DNA of 64,000 nucleotides from Galaxea fascicularis (Eukaryota; Cnidaria; Anthozoa; Scleractinia; Euphylliidae): NCBI GenBank assembly GCA_948470475.1, contig OX419343.1, positions 4,076,983 to 4,140,982 of the forward strand, read 5' to 3'. Shown piece by piece: positions 1 to 12,704 of this stretch (position 1 is its first letter; each line of letters starts with the position of its first letter). The notes under the pieces were generated by a model. It saw only the letters and a program-made list of their open reading frames with translations, ran no database searches and was not told where the DNA came from. The position numbers and the translations under genes were made by a program.

Positions 1-2440
1 ATATTTAAATACAAGTGCTGAAATGTACGGAAAACAAGGCATGTTACCTTGAACGTCTCTTCAATGGTACATACAGATGGTATGCACTTTTGTTCAGAAA
101 GGGAGGAACGAGTGAGTGAAGGAGCGAGGAAGGCAGGCATTGAGCGTGCGAGGGAGGAAGTGATTGGTTTCATCAGATTCAGGACATGGCTTGCGAGCGC
201 TATTCAGAAAGACAGAGTCTGACTCAGTTAGTGGCCTCCACTACCTTATCATGTTGAGACAACAGTTCCTCTGTGTCCCGTATCTTGCGCGATGTTTAAC
301 ACCTCTTCGAAGGCCGCGTTTCCTTCGCGGTTGTTCTGTTGGTGCAGTTGTGACAACTTCTGAATACTTAGGGTATGGGCTCAAGTAGCCCTCCCCCCCC
401 CCCTCTCCATCACCCCCTTGCAAGGGAAATTTCTTTTCAGATATTTATGCTTCTGGATTTAGGCCTTGAGCCTCGTTTACCACCACTCCGGTATTCACGT
501 TGCAAGCTGTTTCTCCGGAAGGCCGTACTGTTTATCGCTCCTACCTAGATGCCCTCCCTGGATCTCTCCCCTCCTTTTCGTACGTGTATGTTTTTGCCTT
601 GAGAAGCACTATACACTGCTAACACAGTGTTTGTTTTCATTCGGTATCAGGGTCATAACAGTGCAGGAGCTGCTGGTACCGACACACCTATGAACACTGG
701 TACATGAGGATGTAAGTAGAAAATCCATCAATTTTTGTGCTCCTCGCTGACGGGAATGTTACCTGCCTTTCGAATGCTCAGATCCTTGAGTGACTGGAAA
801 TACTTGGAGATTCGTGTAGGCCGTTTACGAGGTTGATCGATGACAAACATCCTGCATGCTGCTGTGATTACCTTCATCCAAAGCGTTCTTCATGGGATCA
901 GGAGGGCAAATTGGATGGAAATGGTTAATGGGAGAAATTATTGCCAATCTGTTCAAGTTCTCCAATTGTCTCCAAAATTCACTATAAAAAATTATACTTC
1001 TATTGTTCTGCAAAATAATATTTTAGGTCTTTCCCATAGTATTTCAGTCATTCTTTTACGAAGAAAAGCATACCGACCATTTTTCCAAGTATACGCAGCT
1101 TGACATAATTATAGTAATAACATCTTTACACTGACTTAGTTTCCATTTTCGTTTGGTTCAAAGGTTTATCCTACAATTTTTATTCTCTCTTGCTCATCAC
1201 ATCCTGAAGATCACATCGTTATAAAGCGGTTTTCAAATGAATGAACTCTGACCAATCATAACTGACGAAGGCAGCAAGGAGGCATTCATAATAGGATGAA
1301 AACAAACGTAACCGGCGATAAGCCAGGGCTGTCAAAAGGATTTTAAGTAGAAGGAGAATCTAGGAAAGTAGACGACACTCAAGGGGCAACAACGCCATTC
1401 CCCCCCCCCCCCCCCACCCCCTACATTTTCTCTTATTACCGGCAAATTGTAGCTGGCGAAACTACGAAAGTAGCCGGCGACATCGCCGGTCGCCGGCGCT
1501 CATTGGCAATCCTGCAAGCGCGGTAAAATGCGCGTGCGCAGGACATGACTGATGTTGGTTTTTGTTTTGATTCGTTGAAAAACTGTTGCGAGTCTCGCTA
1601 AAAAATCACAGAGCAAAGTAAAACGACCAGAGCAAATGCGTATTACATGTAGCGTTCAACTGGAAACCGTTCTAATGTCAGTAATGTGTTAAACCCCGTG
1701 TAAGCGCTCCCGATATTGCTGGCCAGCAACATCCAACACGTTGTTTGATCCAAAATATTGGGTTGAACAGTGTCGGGTGTTGTTTGTACTGGCATTTCAT
1801 TTTAGTTTAACTGGTGTTTGGCAGACATGATTAGTGTGTAATTTCTCCTTATAATATCAATACATTGTCCAGCAAACAGGTGATGAGAATAGACAAACGT
1901 ATCAGCGAGAGGACGTTATCGTGATATAATTCCAAATTCTCCTCATTAACCAGTGTACAAGGAACTCTATAGCAGCTACAAAGGAGAATTCATAATCAGA
2001 TCTTGAGAACATGGTGTTTAAACGTACCCAACAATATTGGACAAGGGTCCTGATGTATTTTTCTTGTTCCTACAGAATTTTAGCGCACGGAGAGGTGTAA
2101 AACAGAGCTCATCGGAGTCAACTCCTCGATATTTGTATCCGCAAGATTGCCGACAAACGAAAACAACGTCGTTTTATAATTTTTGGTTTTAAAGAAAGAC
2201 GCTCTGTGTTCTTAGTTATTTTCAAATTATGTGAATAAAGCTTGAAGTTAAAGTTACTTAGTATTCACATGTTTCAAACAACTGATTTAATTCAATAATA
2301 TGGTCTGTACTTCTTACCCTGGAATTGTATTCGTAACTGTTGGCTTGTCTTTGATGCTCGCATATAAGACCAGAAATGCACCTTTCGTTTTTCTTTTCTT
2401 TTTTGTCATGGAGTAGTGGCCGATATAAGTGGCGAAAAAT
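1..2440. other. Non-coding stretch, no gene seen
   Basis: I see no convincing exon on either strand. Open frames here are short, lack splice context and lack domain-like composition. Visible structure is limited to poly-C runs near 391-403 and 1,400-1,415 and a CCGGCGA-rich degenerate patch near 1,430-1,505 that looks like mobile-element debris. Confidence 0.5.
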
Positions 2441-2535
2441 TGCATAATCGAAAGTTGCAGTGAGTAATTATCCCCAATACTATTTATCGTCGGTTGCATT
2501 TGACGTCATGGCGGCCATGTTGGTGGTCAAGAATA

Positions 2536-2925
2536 GAGTTCTAAAGTGATGACGTCACAAAAATAAAATTTTTGAAATTATGGAATATGATGCCATATTC
2601 TTATAGAGCATCCTGAAAGACGCCCTCGTCCCAAAAATTAGCTCCGAATTGCAATTCCCAGTAGAGATGTAAGGGATCAAAGTTTGATGGCATCCCATAC
2701 AAACCCTTCAAAATTAGTTTCAGTTCCTTCAGTTTAGAACTGACTCAAAATTAGAGAGATTTATATGGGGCAGTATTAAATTTCAATCCTTTATATTTCG
2801 GCTGGGAATTACAATTAAGAGCTATTTTTTGGCAAGGACCCTTTTTTAAGGATACTCCATTCGAAAATGGCGCCCAATCCCGTAATTTCACAAATTTAAT
2901 TTTGTGACGTCACACTTTAGAACTC
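2536..2925. mobile_element. Mariner-like MITE with TA target duplication
   Basis: The ends are inverted copies starting GAGTTCTAAAGTG and including TGACGTCAC; the arms extend about 45 bases. The insert is flanked by TA on both sides. The same host sequence without the insert is visible at about 32,883-32,935 (GGTGGTCAAGAATA running straight into ATAGTCTGTCTC). That empty site supports a discrete insertion. TA duplication suggests the Tc1/mariner superfamily; there is no coding capacity. Confidence 0.65.
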
Positions 2926-3228
2926 TATAATAGTCTGTCTCTCCGCTGGCAAATTCTGAGAAAACAAATTGTATTTGGCTTCGCGGCTCGGTAAATATCC
3001 ACCACCAGTCATTCACCGACGCTGGTATAGTGAGGAGCTCAAAAATGCTGATTTTGAATAATTTATTCCTGTCAACAATTACGATTTTCGCGCGAGTTGC
3101 TCGGAAGTCAATAGCACTTGCTATCCTGAGTTTGAGTAGCCAATCAGAGCGCGCAAAAAATGCTATCCACTGTTTTAGTATATACTAAATTCCCATATTC
3201 CTATGAACAAAGTGTATTGTGGGAAACG

Positions 3229-3395
3229 TCGAAGTGGTGAATGAAATGAAGAAATGCTCCTCGCAGTTGTCAACGCAATTTTATGCAATTCCGTAAAGAA
3301 GTCTGAAAAATTCAGGATTTCAACGGGGTTTGAACCCGTGACCTGGCGACACCGGAGCGATGCTCTAAACCAACTGAGGCTACGTTCACACGGGA
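3229..3395 (-). mobile_element. tRNA-derived SINE copy 1
   Basis: On the minus strand a tRNA-like head (D-arm GCCTCAGTTGGTTTAGAGC, B-box GGGTTCAAACCC) is followed by the family tail that contains ACTTCTTTACGGAATTGC and ends in CTTCATTTCATTC. The same unit recurs near 39.7, 52.4 and 60.9 kb. The acceptor stem does not pair and there is an extra base in the D arm, so it is not a working tRNA. Confidence 0.7.
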
Positions 3396-3582
3396 CCGGT
3401 TCCAAATGGTTCCGATTCAAAAATCGTGACGGATAGGCGTTTCGTTCACACCGGACCTGCCAACCGTAGCGTCAATCCGTTCCCAATAAAGTCCGACTTC
3501 TGGACCTCCAAAACAGCCTCAGAGTGAGTATTAGAGAGATTACGGAACGTACAATTTATTGATTACAACGGATCAATCTCAT

Positions 3583-3720
3583 TAAACAATCTGGTACCAT
3601 CTTATCTATCTGACCTCATCACTCAGTACAGATTGCATGGGAAGGTACAAGTATTTACACATAAAACTAATAGCAACCTCGTTTCCAGGGCTTCAGGCTA
3701 GTTCTCCGCTGAGGTGGGAA
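3583..3720 (+). pseudogene. Possible LINE reverse-transcriptase tail fragment
   Basis: A plus-strand frame without a start reads LNNLVPSYLSDLITQYR, like the C-terminal thumb region of CR1/Jockey-type reverse transcriptases (the LVPxYLSDL pattern). Only about 40 residues are visible and no other RT motif adjoins it. A decayed 5'-truncated LINE is the simplest reading; chance resemblance remains possible. Confidence 0.3.
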
Positions 3721-3724
3721 GGCG

Positions 3725-4440
3725 GGGAGAAAATCCCTTAAAACGAGATTGACCTGAAAGAACTGATAATCCACTAAGTAAAATATACAAAATATATGGA
3801 ATAATCATAAACATAAAGACGTTACTTGTGTCTTCGCTTCCATGCGTGGCTCATGGACGTGGCTTATTACAAATCGAACATGGCGACTTTCTTGTTGTGA
3901 TGCAATCTCGTTCCCAGGTTGTGATGTTTTTGTTTAGCGCCTGCGCAAATACGCCGGAAGTGAGCTTTGTGGAAAACAACGAAAAAGAACGGACGATATT
4001 TTTAGACTCGGGCCTTCCACAGGAAGGCCCGAGTAAAAAGTATCATTTTTCATCAGATTTAGCAAAGACAACGTGGCGACGTGGCGACAGTGACGACGAC
4101 GCGTCCAGATCTGAAACTGACTTGACCAATGGCAGGACGGCAAATTGAACACTGGAGGTCGCGTTTAGTCCTTCCCGTGCGCTTTTGCGTTCTCAGTCGT
4201 TTGACGATGCGTTGTCTTTGCTAAATCTGCCTAATTTAGTCTTCATCAGGCGACCAATTCGACAATTTATGCTTCACCTCTTCATTCGGTGGAGAACCCG
4301 TGAAGAGGCTTGATACACACCAAGTAAGTACAACAGGAGACAAACGATGATCCGTTTTCTTCTTGTACCAACTACGATGAATAATGATGAATAACTTTTT
4401 CACAAGCATAAACGGGTGTAAAGGCCGGTGCCGGTATTGC
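3725..4440. other. Non-coding stretch with hairpin
   Basis: No exon is supported. A perfect short palindrome, TCGGGCCTTCC-ac-aGGAAGGCCCGA, lies at about 4,009-4,033 inside what looks like an old mobile element. Both strands hold open frames of 70-106 codons across it, which is expected of an inverted repeat and not evidence of a gene. Confidence 0.4.
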
Positions 4441-4448
4441 CTTTGCGA

Positions 4449-5187
4449 TCACAGTTCTCTACAACAGGCTGAGACCGGCCAACAGAACTTGTAATAACGA
4501 TAAGAGATGTAGAGTATAGAGCCCAAGCAAATGCCTGAGGCACCTGTTCCAACGACAATGGGCGCTGTTGCTCTTGTTTTTGCTGAAGAAGACAAACACA
4601 CAGACAGTGTCAATAGTATAGTAGTTGTACATGTTCAATGATAAGCCTTATTCCTGTGTTCCCTTAGCTGCGTTCCGCGTTATGCGCTCCTGAACTTTAA
4701 TAAATGCGTTCTCCTGCCTTCCTTCTCAACAAAAACCTGAATTATCAGAAAATATAATCTAGCTCTTTTGTGTAAGTTCGCGGAAACGATTCAGTCTGAA
4801 GCAGCGTATCAACAAAGCATATTTTTACTGTTTAAAAATGTAAATAACCAAGCTATAATTACCTTCTTGGCAGCAAACCCCGGAATAGTTCTCCTTGCAA
4901 AAGCACGTCTCATTTTGTAAACTTCCTCCATTCAAACAGTTCAGCTTCGGGCATGCTCGTGTTTTTCGAAACGTTGACCAACACGTTCCTCCACACTCTT
5001 CAGTGATAACCCTGTGACGATCGCTTGACTGAGTTCCAGAGATGCCACATGGAGTCGTACAAGCACTCCACTTGGACCACCGGCTCAATTGGCAGTCGAC
5101 TGGGTAACACGAGCCGTTTACTTGCCTGGCGTAAGCGTGTTGCCAATAAACTACCAAAGCGATTATCGCGGTCTTGATCATGGCCAT
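4449..5187 (-). CDS. TSP1-EGF single-pass membrane protein, two exons
   Basis: Exon 1 is 5187-4863 and exon 2 is 4582-4449; both edges are phase 1 and together give 152 residues. Exon 1 encodes a signal peptide (MAMIKTAIIALVVYW), then a thrombospondin type-1 repeat at about residues 30-80 (SRWSKWSACTTPCG, later CGGTCW and RACPKLNC), then an EGF-like module (CLNGG, CFCKENYSGVCC). It ends at donor AAG/GTAATT. Exon 2 follows a strong acceptor (TTTGTCTTCTTCAG). It encodes a transmembrane helix (APIVVGTGASGICLGSILYI), a basic/aromatic stop-transfer stretch and a short cysteine-containing tail ending in TGA. Exon 2 has no ATG and is easily missed. From the family, such proteins act in adhesion or recognition at the cell surface; the ligand is unknown. 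Exon 2 is inferred from phase and acceptor, not transcript data. Confidence 0.72.
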
Positions 5188-8100
5188 TACTGCTTGTTAA
5201 TTGATACGTCTTGTCTTGTCTTGTCTTTAAGGGGGCTATTGTAGCATTGTTTAGAGGGGCAACTAATTTGAACGCAGTGTTGCATAAGCTGTATAAAAAA
5301 ACGAAAAAAAAAATAAAACAAAGTGAAGTTTAGTTCTGTTATTGGGTTATTAAATTAGAAACAGATCGTAGTTCGTTGCAACTGCTGTGAGAAAATTTGA
5401 AGAAAAAGTTAATTGCTTAGAGGGAGAAAGGTTTTTGAACTACTTTGAGTCTATATGGTAACAAAACAAAAGATCAACTAAGTCACTAGCCTCCCACACG
5501 CTGACCATGGAACGGCTGTGTAAAGAACTAACGTGCCATTTACATGCACGTTGACGCAAAATTGTTCTGGGCACACGTTTGTGGTGGGGAATGGGATGTT
5601 GGTGGCAAATTGTTCGTCAACCCAAATAGACTTCACAATAATTCGTCATCTCCTTTGCTGTTACTGATATGAGGCCAATAATGAATAAACAAACTCAATG
5701 TTTTGTCAGACGACTTACGTTGATTCGTAGATAGGAAGCAACGACCCTTGAAGAGAATGATAAAGGTAAACATGCATTTTTGAAAAGTGAAATTTCAGAA
5801 CTGATTTGACAAGAAAATACCTGCAAAAGGCCCTTAAGGTAAAACAAAATGTGCAGGATAGATATACTAAAATTAGCTGAAGGTTGCTCGGACAAAACTA
5901 TGCTTTAATCACTAGTACCGATGGTGCACATTAAAACTCATACTACATAATGATGGTTCACAGATCGACAAAGTAATTTAATTTGTAATAACTATAATGA
6001 GATGAAACATAATTTCAATTTTTCACATTCCATCTCACAAAGTCCTCGTTATCTTGTCTGCAAAACTGCGCACGGTGATTAGGTCTTAACGAATAAGGAG
6101 GATGCACAAAGCTTTATTCGTTTTATTTTATAACGAGTCGTTTTTTTATTTATTCATATGAGTAATTAAAATGAGGGCAACCCAAGCCTATCTCTTTCTG
6201 GACAGCCGCCATCAATTAGAGGCATCAATTTAACTTCCTTTTCCCGACTACCAGGGAAAAGAGAAAGTTGATGCAACCTGTTTCTTTTTGCCAAACAATG
6301 ATTCTCTTTGCAATCAAGGTTCTCGCGATTGATTAATTGTCGGATGCTCTGATTATTTTGTTTTTATCATGTCCAGAGGTGCTGCCATGAATTGGAAAAC
6401 AAATGACAAGAATAGTTCCAATTTGTATTCTTCGCATGGACCTTTCTGACCTTTGTCTTGCTGAATTTTATGAACCTGTAAATCTAAAAGATAAGTTAAG
6501 CTGAGACAAATGGTAGAATTTAACTTGGCTCGTCCCTTTGATACAACTATCTTTCGCGTTGACTGTTAGTAGATCCAAACGTCTAGTTTATAAGGTAGGC
6601 CAGACAGTCTTGGCATCTACATATACTAGGTAGACATAGAATCTGAGTCATACCTGTAGCAAACCGGACCCTGTTGCAAACTAATGAGGCCCAGCACAGA
6701 GCATCGTACATTTTTGACGGTGAAAAAAAGATCCGCTTTGTAATAAAAAGATCGTTTTTCAGCCTTTAAAGTACACGAACTCCCACTTGAAGATTACACA
6801 AGAGACGATGGTACGTCATCCTCTCTAGATCTTCTCACTGGAGTCACGGTTCACTGAAAAATGGGAATATAGCAGGGTCCACTTATTCGACTCACTGTGT
6901 CGCTTAACAGCATCTCATTGCCAGAAATTTAGGACAAGATGGCGGCGGCGCCTGCGCACTAAGAATGGCGGCAAACTCATGTAAAGAAATGTATGGAGAT
7001 ATGAAATTATTTTCACATATATAAATAATTAAATTGCGGTTCGTCATATCACGATTCGATACATGTTCAGTAGTGTACAAGCTTCGCATTTGACTTATCA
7101 ACGGCTACTTAGATAGATGATTACTTACTTCCCGACGCCTCGACCAATCCATCACACATTGATGCTCCATTCTCCATACATTGCTTTAAAATCGTAGCGA
7201 AGTCATGCCACAAACTCGTCCACTGGCAAGCAAACCCGTTCACAATGTGAATCATCACGACTCGATATAACTTCTACGATGTTTAAACGATCTAATTCTG
7301 CCGAAAAATGCATGAATTGCCCACGGCAAAATACTTCCAAGGACGTCCTTATCTTTCTCATTTTTTGTCTGTAGCACAGCAAGCGGACGCCATATTTATG
7401 TATGAAAGAAAGCTACAAACTCGAAGCTTTCCCTGCACGAGCCGCCATTTTCTTTGTTGATCAACACTGGTGTTTCATGGGATATAAACTGGGTTACAGT
7501 GCCCCAGCAACCGTAGATTTGGTTTGAATGGAAGTAAATACGCGCGAAAATCGAACACAGCTTAATTTATAAAGGCCATCACACTAATATTTAAACCAAA
7601 AAAATGTCGGGCATTGTCGACAATTACTTTAAACCAAATAAAATATCTAAAGAGCTTAGATTGTGCAATATATCGTATGAAACAGCGTCTTTCCCACTTG
7701 TTTCAGCGTTTATTCCTTTGCGTTATACAGTATACCGCTGGTAGTTGTTAGCGGGCTCGAAATGTCCGCGATTTCTGGCGATGCGTTCACTCGAGTTGTA
7801 CCCTCCGTCCCAGTCGAAGTGAAGAGGTGAAGTAAGACTCATTTTAAAACGACTACATAGGCTATTTGAATTAGTTGACTTAAGGATTTCATCTGGCCGT
7901 AGGTTCACAAGCCCAACAATCGGTTGAGGCATTGTCATGCACATACGCTTCAGTTTAATTTCCAATTCATTTTTGTTCTATTTCTCGGTCAGGCCCTTCC
8001 TTTAGTTGCGTTTTCTTTTATTAAAGTTAGAAGCACCTTGTAAAATGAAAACCATGTTATATAGGGAAGTATCACCCCACAGGCCCAAAAGTTAGAACTA

Positions 8101-10560
8101 CCTTGTACAGCACAATAAACAGCATAATAAACAGCACCAGGGAAGTATTGTTCAGTGGCTTTCATTTGAATGGTCACACTTTAGGATTTCGTATACAGAC
8201 TGAAAAGTTAAAACCACCTGATACAGCATACCAAAGAAACAGTACGACGGGAAAGCAGTCTAGTGGCTTTAAAAATAGACGCACGGTAAGGATATATTTT
8301 ATGCATAGATGAGAAACATGCAATTAAACCCTGTACAGTATATGAATGCTGTACAGTCTAGATAAAAAATATTGGGATAATACGGCCTCACAAGAAATGA
8401 ATGCCACGTACCATCCGTAAGCTCAGTATTTTGACTATCAATACACTTTCATGCTGAATCATGAAATGCTTCGAGATCTACGCAATTAGAAATCAGATCC
8501 GATATCACTTCATTCAAGGTTCAATCAATTGATTGCCTAAATAGACAGGAAATTGAGCCCAATCCAGGGGTGATAAGAGACGGAATGTAACTGATTAAAC
8601 TGACGCTGATAAATATGAAAAAGAGGTGAAAGGAAATTCACGTAAAAATACTATGTTCTTGTAATGCCTCATAAGAAATTTTTTGTGTCATCAAAGACTT
8701 GCGGCATAATGAGGTACACCATGCGGGTTGGAGAGGCATAAAATAGGTCGTTTGTAGAAAAGGCTGCCCTTTTCCCGTGTTTTTGATTTTGTTCTTCGTT
8801 TCGTAAGCTTCCGTATGAAAGTATAAAACATCTGACTTTGGTAAGACTTGTTCCTTTGTTCCTTTGTGAGTCTAAACACCCGCTATGATAAGAAAAAAAT
8901 CGTGTCTTTTAATTTTATGATAAGCGCTGAGCCAAACCAGAGGGAGCCGCAAATCGTTTTCAGTTTATGAGAACTAACCAAACAAGGAAACGAATCAAAC
9001 AAAAGAGATCGAGAACAAAATCAATGAGTCGCCAGTTTCAGTTTATGAGGACTTACCAACTGACCGAATCAAACTGGCAAGCGCGTTTGGAACACTCCCG
9101 CGAATTTGTTTGGGGTTCAATTAACAAAATAACGGCTATTAACAGAATATTTACTTGCTTGCGTCGCGTTTATCTATTTTTTTTTAATATTAGATTTGTG
9201 GTTGTAATTGTGTAGTACATACAAGAAAAAATAACTCCTTCCTACGCCGGCTCATTTAGTCTTGAATTCGAGAAAGACGACAGGGCACCACGAAAACGCG
9301 CGAAACGAGCCAACAGTTGAGTACCGGTTAGTCGGCTACTTCAGGGCCTGTGTACAGGGCAGTTTGTGCCTGGTTTGCCTGGTTTGCCTGTTTTGATAAA
9401 AACGCCCGACCAAAGGCTTCCTTTGCTATTTATGTTCACAAAATATGCTTTCATGTCTTTTCTCTCTGAGCAAATCTACATAATTTATCGATGAAATCTT
9501 AGTTTACGCATTAGTCGAGTCAGTTTATCTCTACCATCGCCGTTTTGTTAACATCAATATTGAAGAAGAAATGTTTACACAATAGCTTCCAAGCGCCTTC
9601 ACACTTAGCCAGGGGAAGCGCGCGACAGCAATGATAATTTTTAAGCGGCCTGATTAACGCTAACAATGAAATAAAGTACAGAAGACTCAAAATTGTCATT
9701 ATTGCATGAAACGCACTGGAAACGGCCACTGTAATTCCAAGGAAAATGTCGTTCGAGGCAGATTTTAGTCAAACTTTTCGTCGTCAGAATTAAGTTAAAT
9801 TACTAGCTATAAATTAAAACGTAATAAAATGATACCTCCTGAAAAATTGCTAAGAAGGCATTATTTGAATGAATTAAGGGACTGTCAAACAGTCAGTGAC
9901 CAAACTTTAGGATCTGATTTTAAGTTACAAATTGAAAGCTCCTAATTTTAATCATAGTTAGATTGTTAATGTAAAACACTTTCACTCAAGGAGCCCATAA
10001 AAGCTGTATTTTGCATCTTGCGTTTAGCCGGTGGTCACATTCAATATATGACTAGTGTACATGTAGTTTAATTTAATCCATTTTAATAGCTTTTCCAAGT
10101 TTTTAGAGCTTAGAAAACTAAGACCTACTAATTTTAAAGGATCCCCCGCGTAAAAATCAATTAAAATGTGTTTGCATTAATCACAACAAATTAAAGTTGT
10201 TCCATTAATCAGGAGTCCATGGTCCTCCTTCAGCCAGCGGCCAGCGCTCAACTGATCGAAAACACAAACATTTTTCAACTCTGTCACTAGAGATGTCGTT
10301 GAGTTTGCACTTAATTGATTAAGAGTCTTGAATGTTGTTATTACTATTATTTTTTTGTTTTGGCATATTACGCATATTCTGTCGCGGCACAGATCCACCC
10401 AGGCACGCCCAAATTGAACCAAAACATGTCTTCCTGAGATACAATCGCGTTATTTTAATTCGCGGTTTCGTTTATATGGAGATCACAATCAGATATTTGC
10501 CTTGCAGATGCTCAATTCAGTTTATGATGCGTAATTGTTTGCTTCCTCCTTTTGTTTGAA
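5188..10560. other. Intergenic region, no gene recognised
   Basis: This stretch separates the divergently transcribed TSP1 membrane gene (minus) and the small secreted gene (plus), so it should contain both promoters. A short TTGTC repeat lies at 5,208-5,227, just upstream of the minus-strand start. A CpG-containing patch with GATGGCGGCGGCG lies near 6,936-6,955. A 10-base unit TGCCTGGTTT is repeated near 9,366-9,392. All open frames are short and lack domain signals or paired splice sites. Confidence 0.45.
6936..6946 (+). promoter_or_regulatory. YY1-type motif in CpG patch
   Basis: The string AAGATGGCGGC matches the classical YY1 consensus and sits in a GC-rich island (GGCGGCGGCGCCTGCGCAC) within AT-rich DNA. 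Such sites often mark transcription starts. No downstream exon could be recognised, so its use is unproven. Confidence 0.25.
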
Positions 10561-10566
10561 GAAATG

Positions 10567-10573
10567 TATAAAT
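10567..10573 (+). promoter_or_regulatory. TATA box of the secreted peptide gene
   Basis: TATAAAT lies 115-121 bases upstream of the ATG of the four-exon secreted protein gene. This is a plausible distance for a core promoter with a short 5' UTR. The assignment is positional; no start site is mapped. Confidence 0.45.
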
Positions 10574-10687
10574 GAGACAACTTCGTAACACCGTGACACA
10601 AAAGTCAAACGTGGGGACTTAGGAAGGGCCAACTGAAGGCTTCACTGAAAGTAATTCACTTTGCGACAACCATCGATCGAAGAAAAG

Positions 10688-12704
10688 ATGAAATACCTCA
10701 TAGTTCTTTTCTTTTTAGTTGTTTCGATGTTCAGCGTGGTTTGTTGCAAAGGTGCCCTCGAAACAGCAGGTACAATATGTCTCGTAAAATGATTATCTCC
10801 GCCTTGCTTTACTTATTAAGGCGATCTGGGAGAAATCATTAGAAATACCTCATTTCCTGTATGTTACAGTTTTAGACAAAAGGGACGACAGTGGAATCGA
10901 AGGAAGCCAAGACGAAATAGAAAGTAAGCAACATTTCAGTTGTCATGCATAATTTTTTCTTAAAAGCGATTTAGCACAGAGAGGGGGACTATTACTACCA
11001 AATTTCATTTTTTTTCTTACAACAAGTCAATATTGTACTGCATATCATCAAATATGAATTTCTTTTCAAAAGAAGGTAACATCGAATATTAAATAATATT
11101 CAGCGTGACTTGAGAAGATTACGTAAAAGTAAGAAATTTTTCCTCTCGTAACATGAACTGGATAACCCTTCTTTCGAGGCATCATAATGGTGTCCTTCCC
11201 GTCTTTCATTCCCACCTAATACATTTATTGTTGCTATTCTGTGGGCGCTGGAATCTTGCAAAAAATATATATATTGAGAGGAAGAAGTATAAGGGGCAAG
11301 TGAGACGACCCATCCAAATAACTGTGTCGAGGACTACAGACAGTTATAGATACTGAATTACTTGGTGTAAATGTAGAGTGGTTTACAAACGATAAATCAC
11401 TCCTTTGATGGGTCTTTCAAGGATGACGAGGGGGGAGGGGGGAGGGGGGAGGGGGGAGGGGGGAGGGGGGAGGTAAAGTCCATCTTTTACTGATACCAAG
11501 GAAACTGTAAATTTACACCTGAAATTCAAGTAGCTGTTTCTTTTAATGATGCATAGTTTGATTTTGGAATAAAGTCGTTTTGTTGTTTACCGTCTTTACA
11601 GGACGAGGATACTATTGGCTTGTGTCAGGGTGGGGCCCGGTAAGTTGAGCTATGCAATCTTTGAACCCCGAAAGTCGCTGAAATGATCGACTCTAGTCTT
11701 TGTCTTTAAATCTCTCTGTTAGTGAAGAAAACTGAAAAGCTAAAATCCCACGGGAAAGAATCACATTCGCTTTGCTCGATCATTCAAACGAACGCTACTT
11801 AGTCATTTATTCTGGTACTATTTACTTACTGTAAAGGCCTATTTAAGAAATATAACAATTGACTAATTAAAAGCACGTAATAAAGTTCTTTCTAGTGCTA
11901 TTTAGTACTGGTACCCGAACGAATTGGTTTTAACTAAACTTTCAGTTTGTGCATGAAATCCTCAAGTGTAATAACTCAAATGAAAGTATTTAAGCCGTAT
12001 CGACCTGTGATAATGCCATGCAGTTATCTTGTTCAAGGTGTGGTTCTACCTTTTAGAGCCTGGAAATGAAATCTTAGCCTAACCGTTCAAATGAAAGTTT
12101 TGGAGCAGTAATTTCCTGTGCTCCTGTTATTTTACTGTACTCGTAAGGTGGTTTCCGCCAGTTTCATAAGGTTTTGAAATCTTAAAGCCTGGTTTGTTAA
12201 ACAGCCAGACTTTGGATTGAGCTTTTGCTCTCAACCCATACGCTCGAGAAATTGTAGTTGTGACGGATCGTTGTGACATTTACTAGCACCTTGGCGACTG
12301 TGTGGCGGGTTATATTGCTTTTTGAATCAGCTCATTGCTAATTCAGTGGGTTTTCCTTTTTAAGCACTCAATATATTCTGTGACAATCTCCTGTGACTTA
12401 CTTAGCTGTAGCTTTGAAGCCTCCAGGAAAGAAAGTCATTTTAGTTTCCCTCCTTTCACTCAACCCCATGGTTTTGTTTCTCATTCTTCCGCCATGAAAT
12501 GTTACTTTAGCTAGAATAGTATCACCGGCTACGTTGATTATGTGAATTGCTTATCTCATTGTGTATAACTGTTTTATCGATCCACAGTGCAAGTGTAACG
12601 GGGATTCCGAGATTGGCATCCAATCCAGACATGTCACATGCACAAAGAGGCCTTGTCACTTTATCCGGGCACCTCGACACAGTCAAATATGTCAGTGCAA
12701 TTAA
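10688..12704 (+). CDS. Small secreted cysteine-rich proprotein, TSP1-like core
   Basis: Four exons join cleanly: 10688-10769, 10870-10923, 11602-11639 and 12588-12704, with junction phases 1, 1 and 0, all GT-AG, giving 96 residues and a TAA. Residues 1 to about 20 are a signal peptide (MKYLIVLFFLVVSMF). Exon 2 encodes an acidic spacer with a dibasic LDKR site, and a second dibasic pair (RRG) falls where exons 2 and 3 join; both are candidate pro-region cleavage sites. The remaining ~50 residues read YYWLVSGWGP then CKC, with six cysteines in total after cleavage. The Trp-Trp-Cys spacing and the later SRHVTC resemble a divergent thrombospondin type-1 core. The architecture fits a processed secreted peptide; whether hormone, matrix component, antimicrobial or venom-like is not decidable. 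A variant poly(A) signal ATTAAA follows at 12,719. Confidence 0.7.
11429..11472 (+). repeat. GGGGGA minisatellite, quadruplex-prone
   Basis: About seven tandem copies of a G-rich hexa/heptamer (GGGGGGA) lie in the second intron of the secreted peptide gene on its sense strand. Four or more G-runs with single-base spacers satisfy the usual G-quadruplex pattern, in both DNA and pre-mRNA. Confidence 0.85.

Noticed and set aside
3828..4148. 106-codon plus ORF and the overlapping minus ORF
   Set aside because: Both cross a palindrome in repeat DNA and have no domain or splice context.
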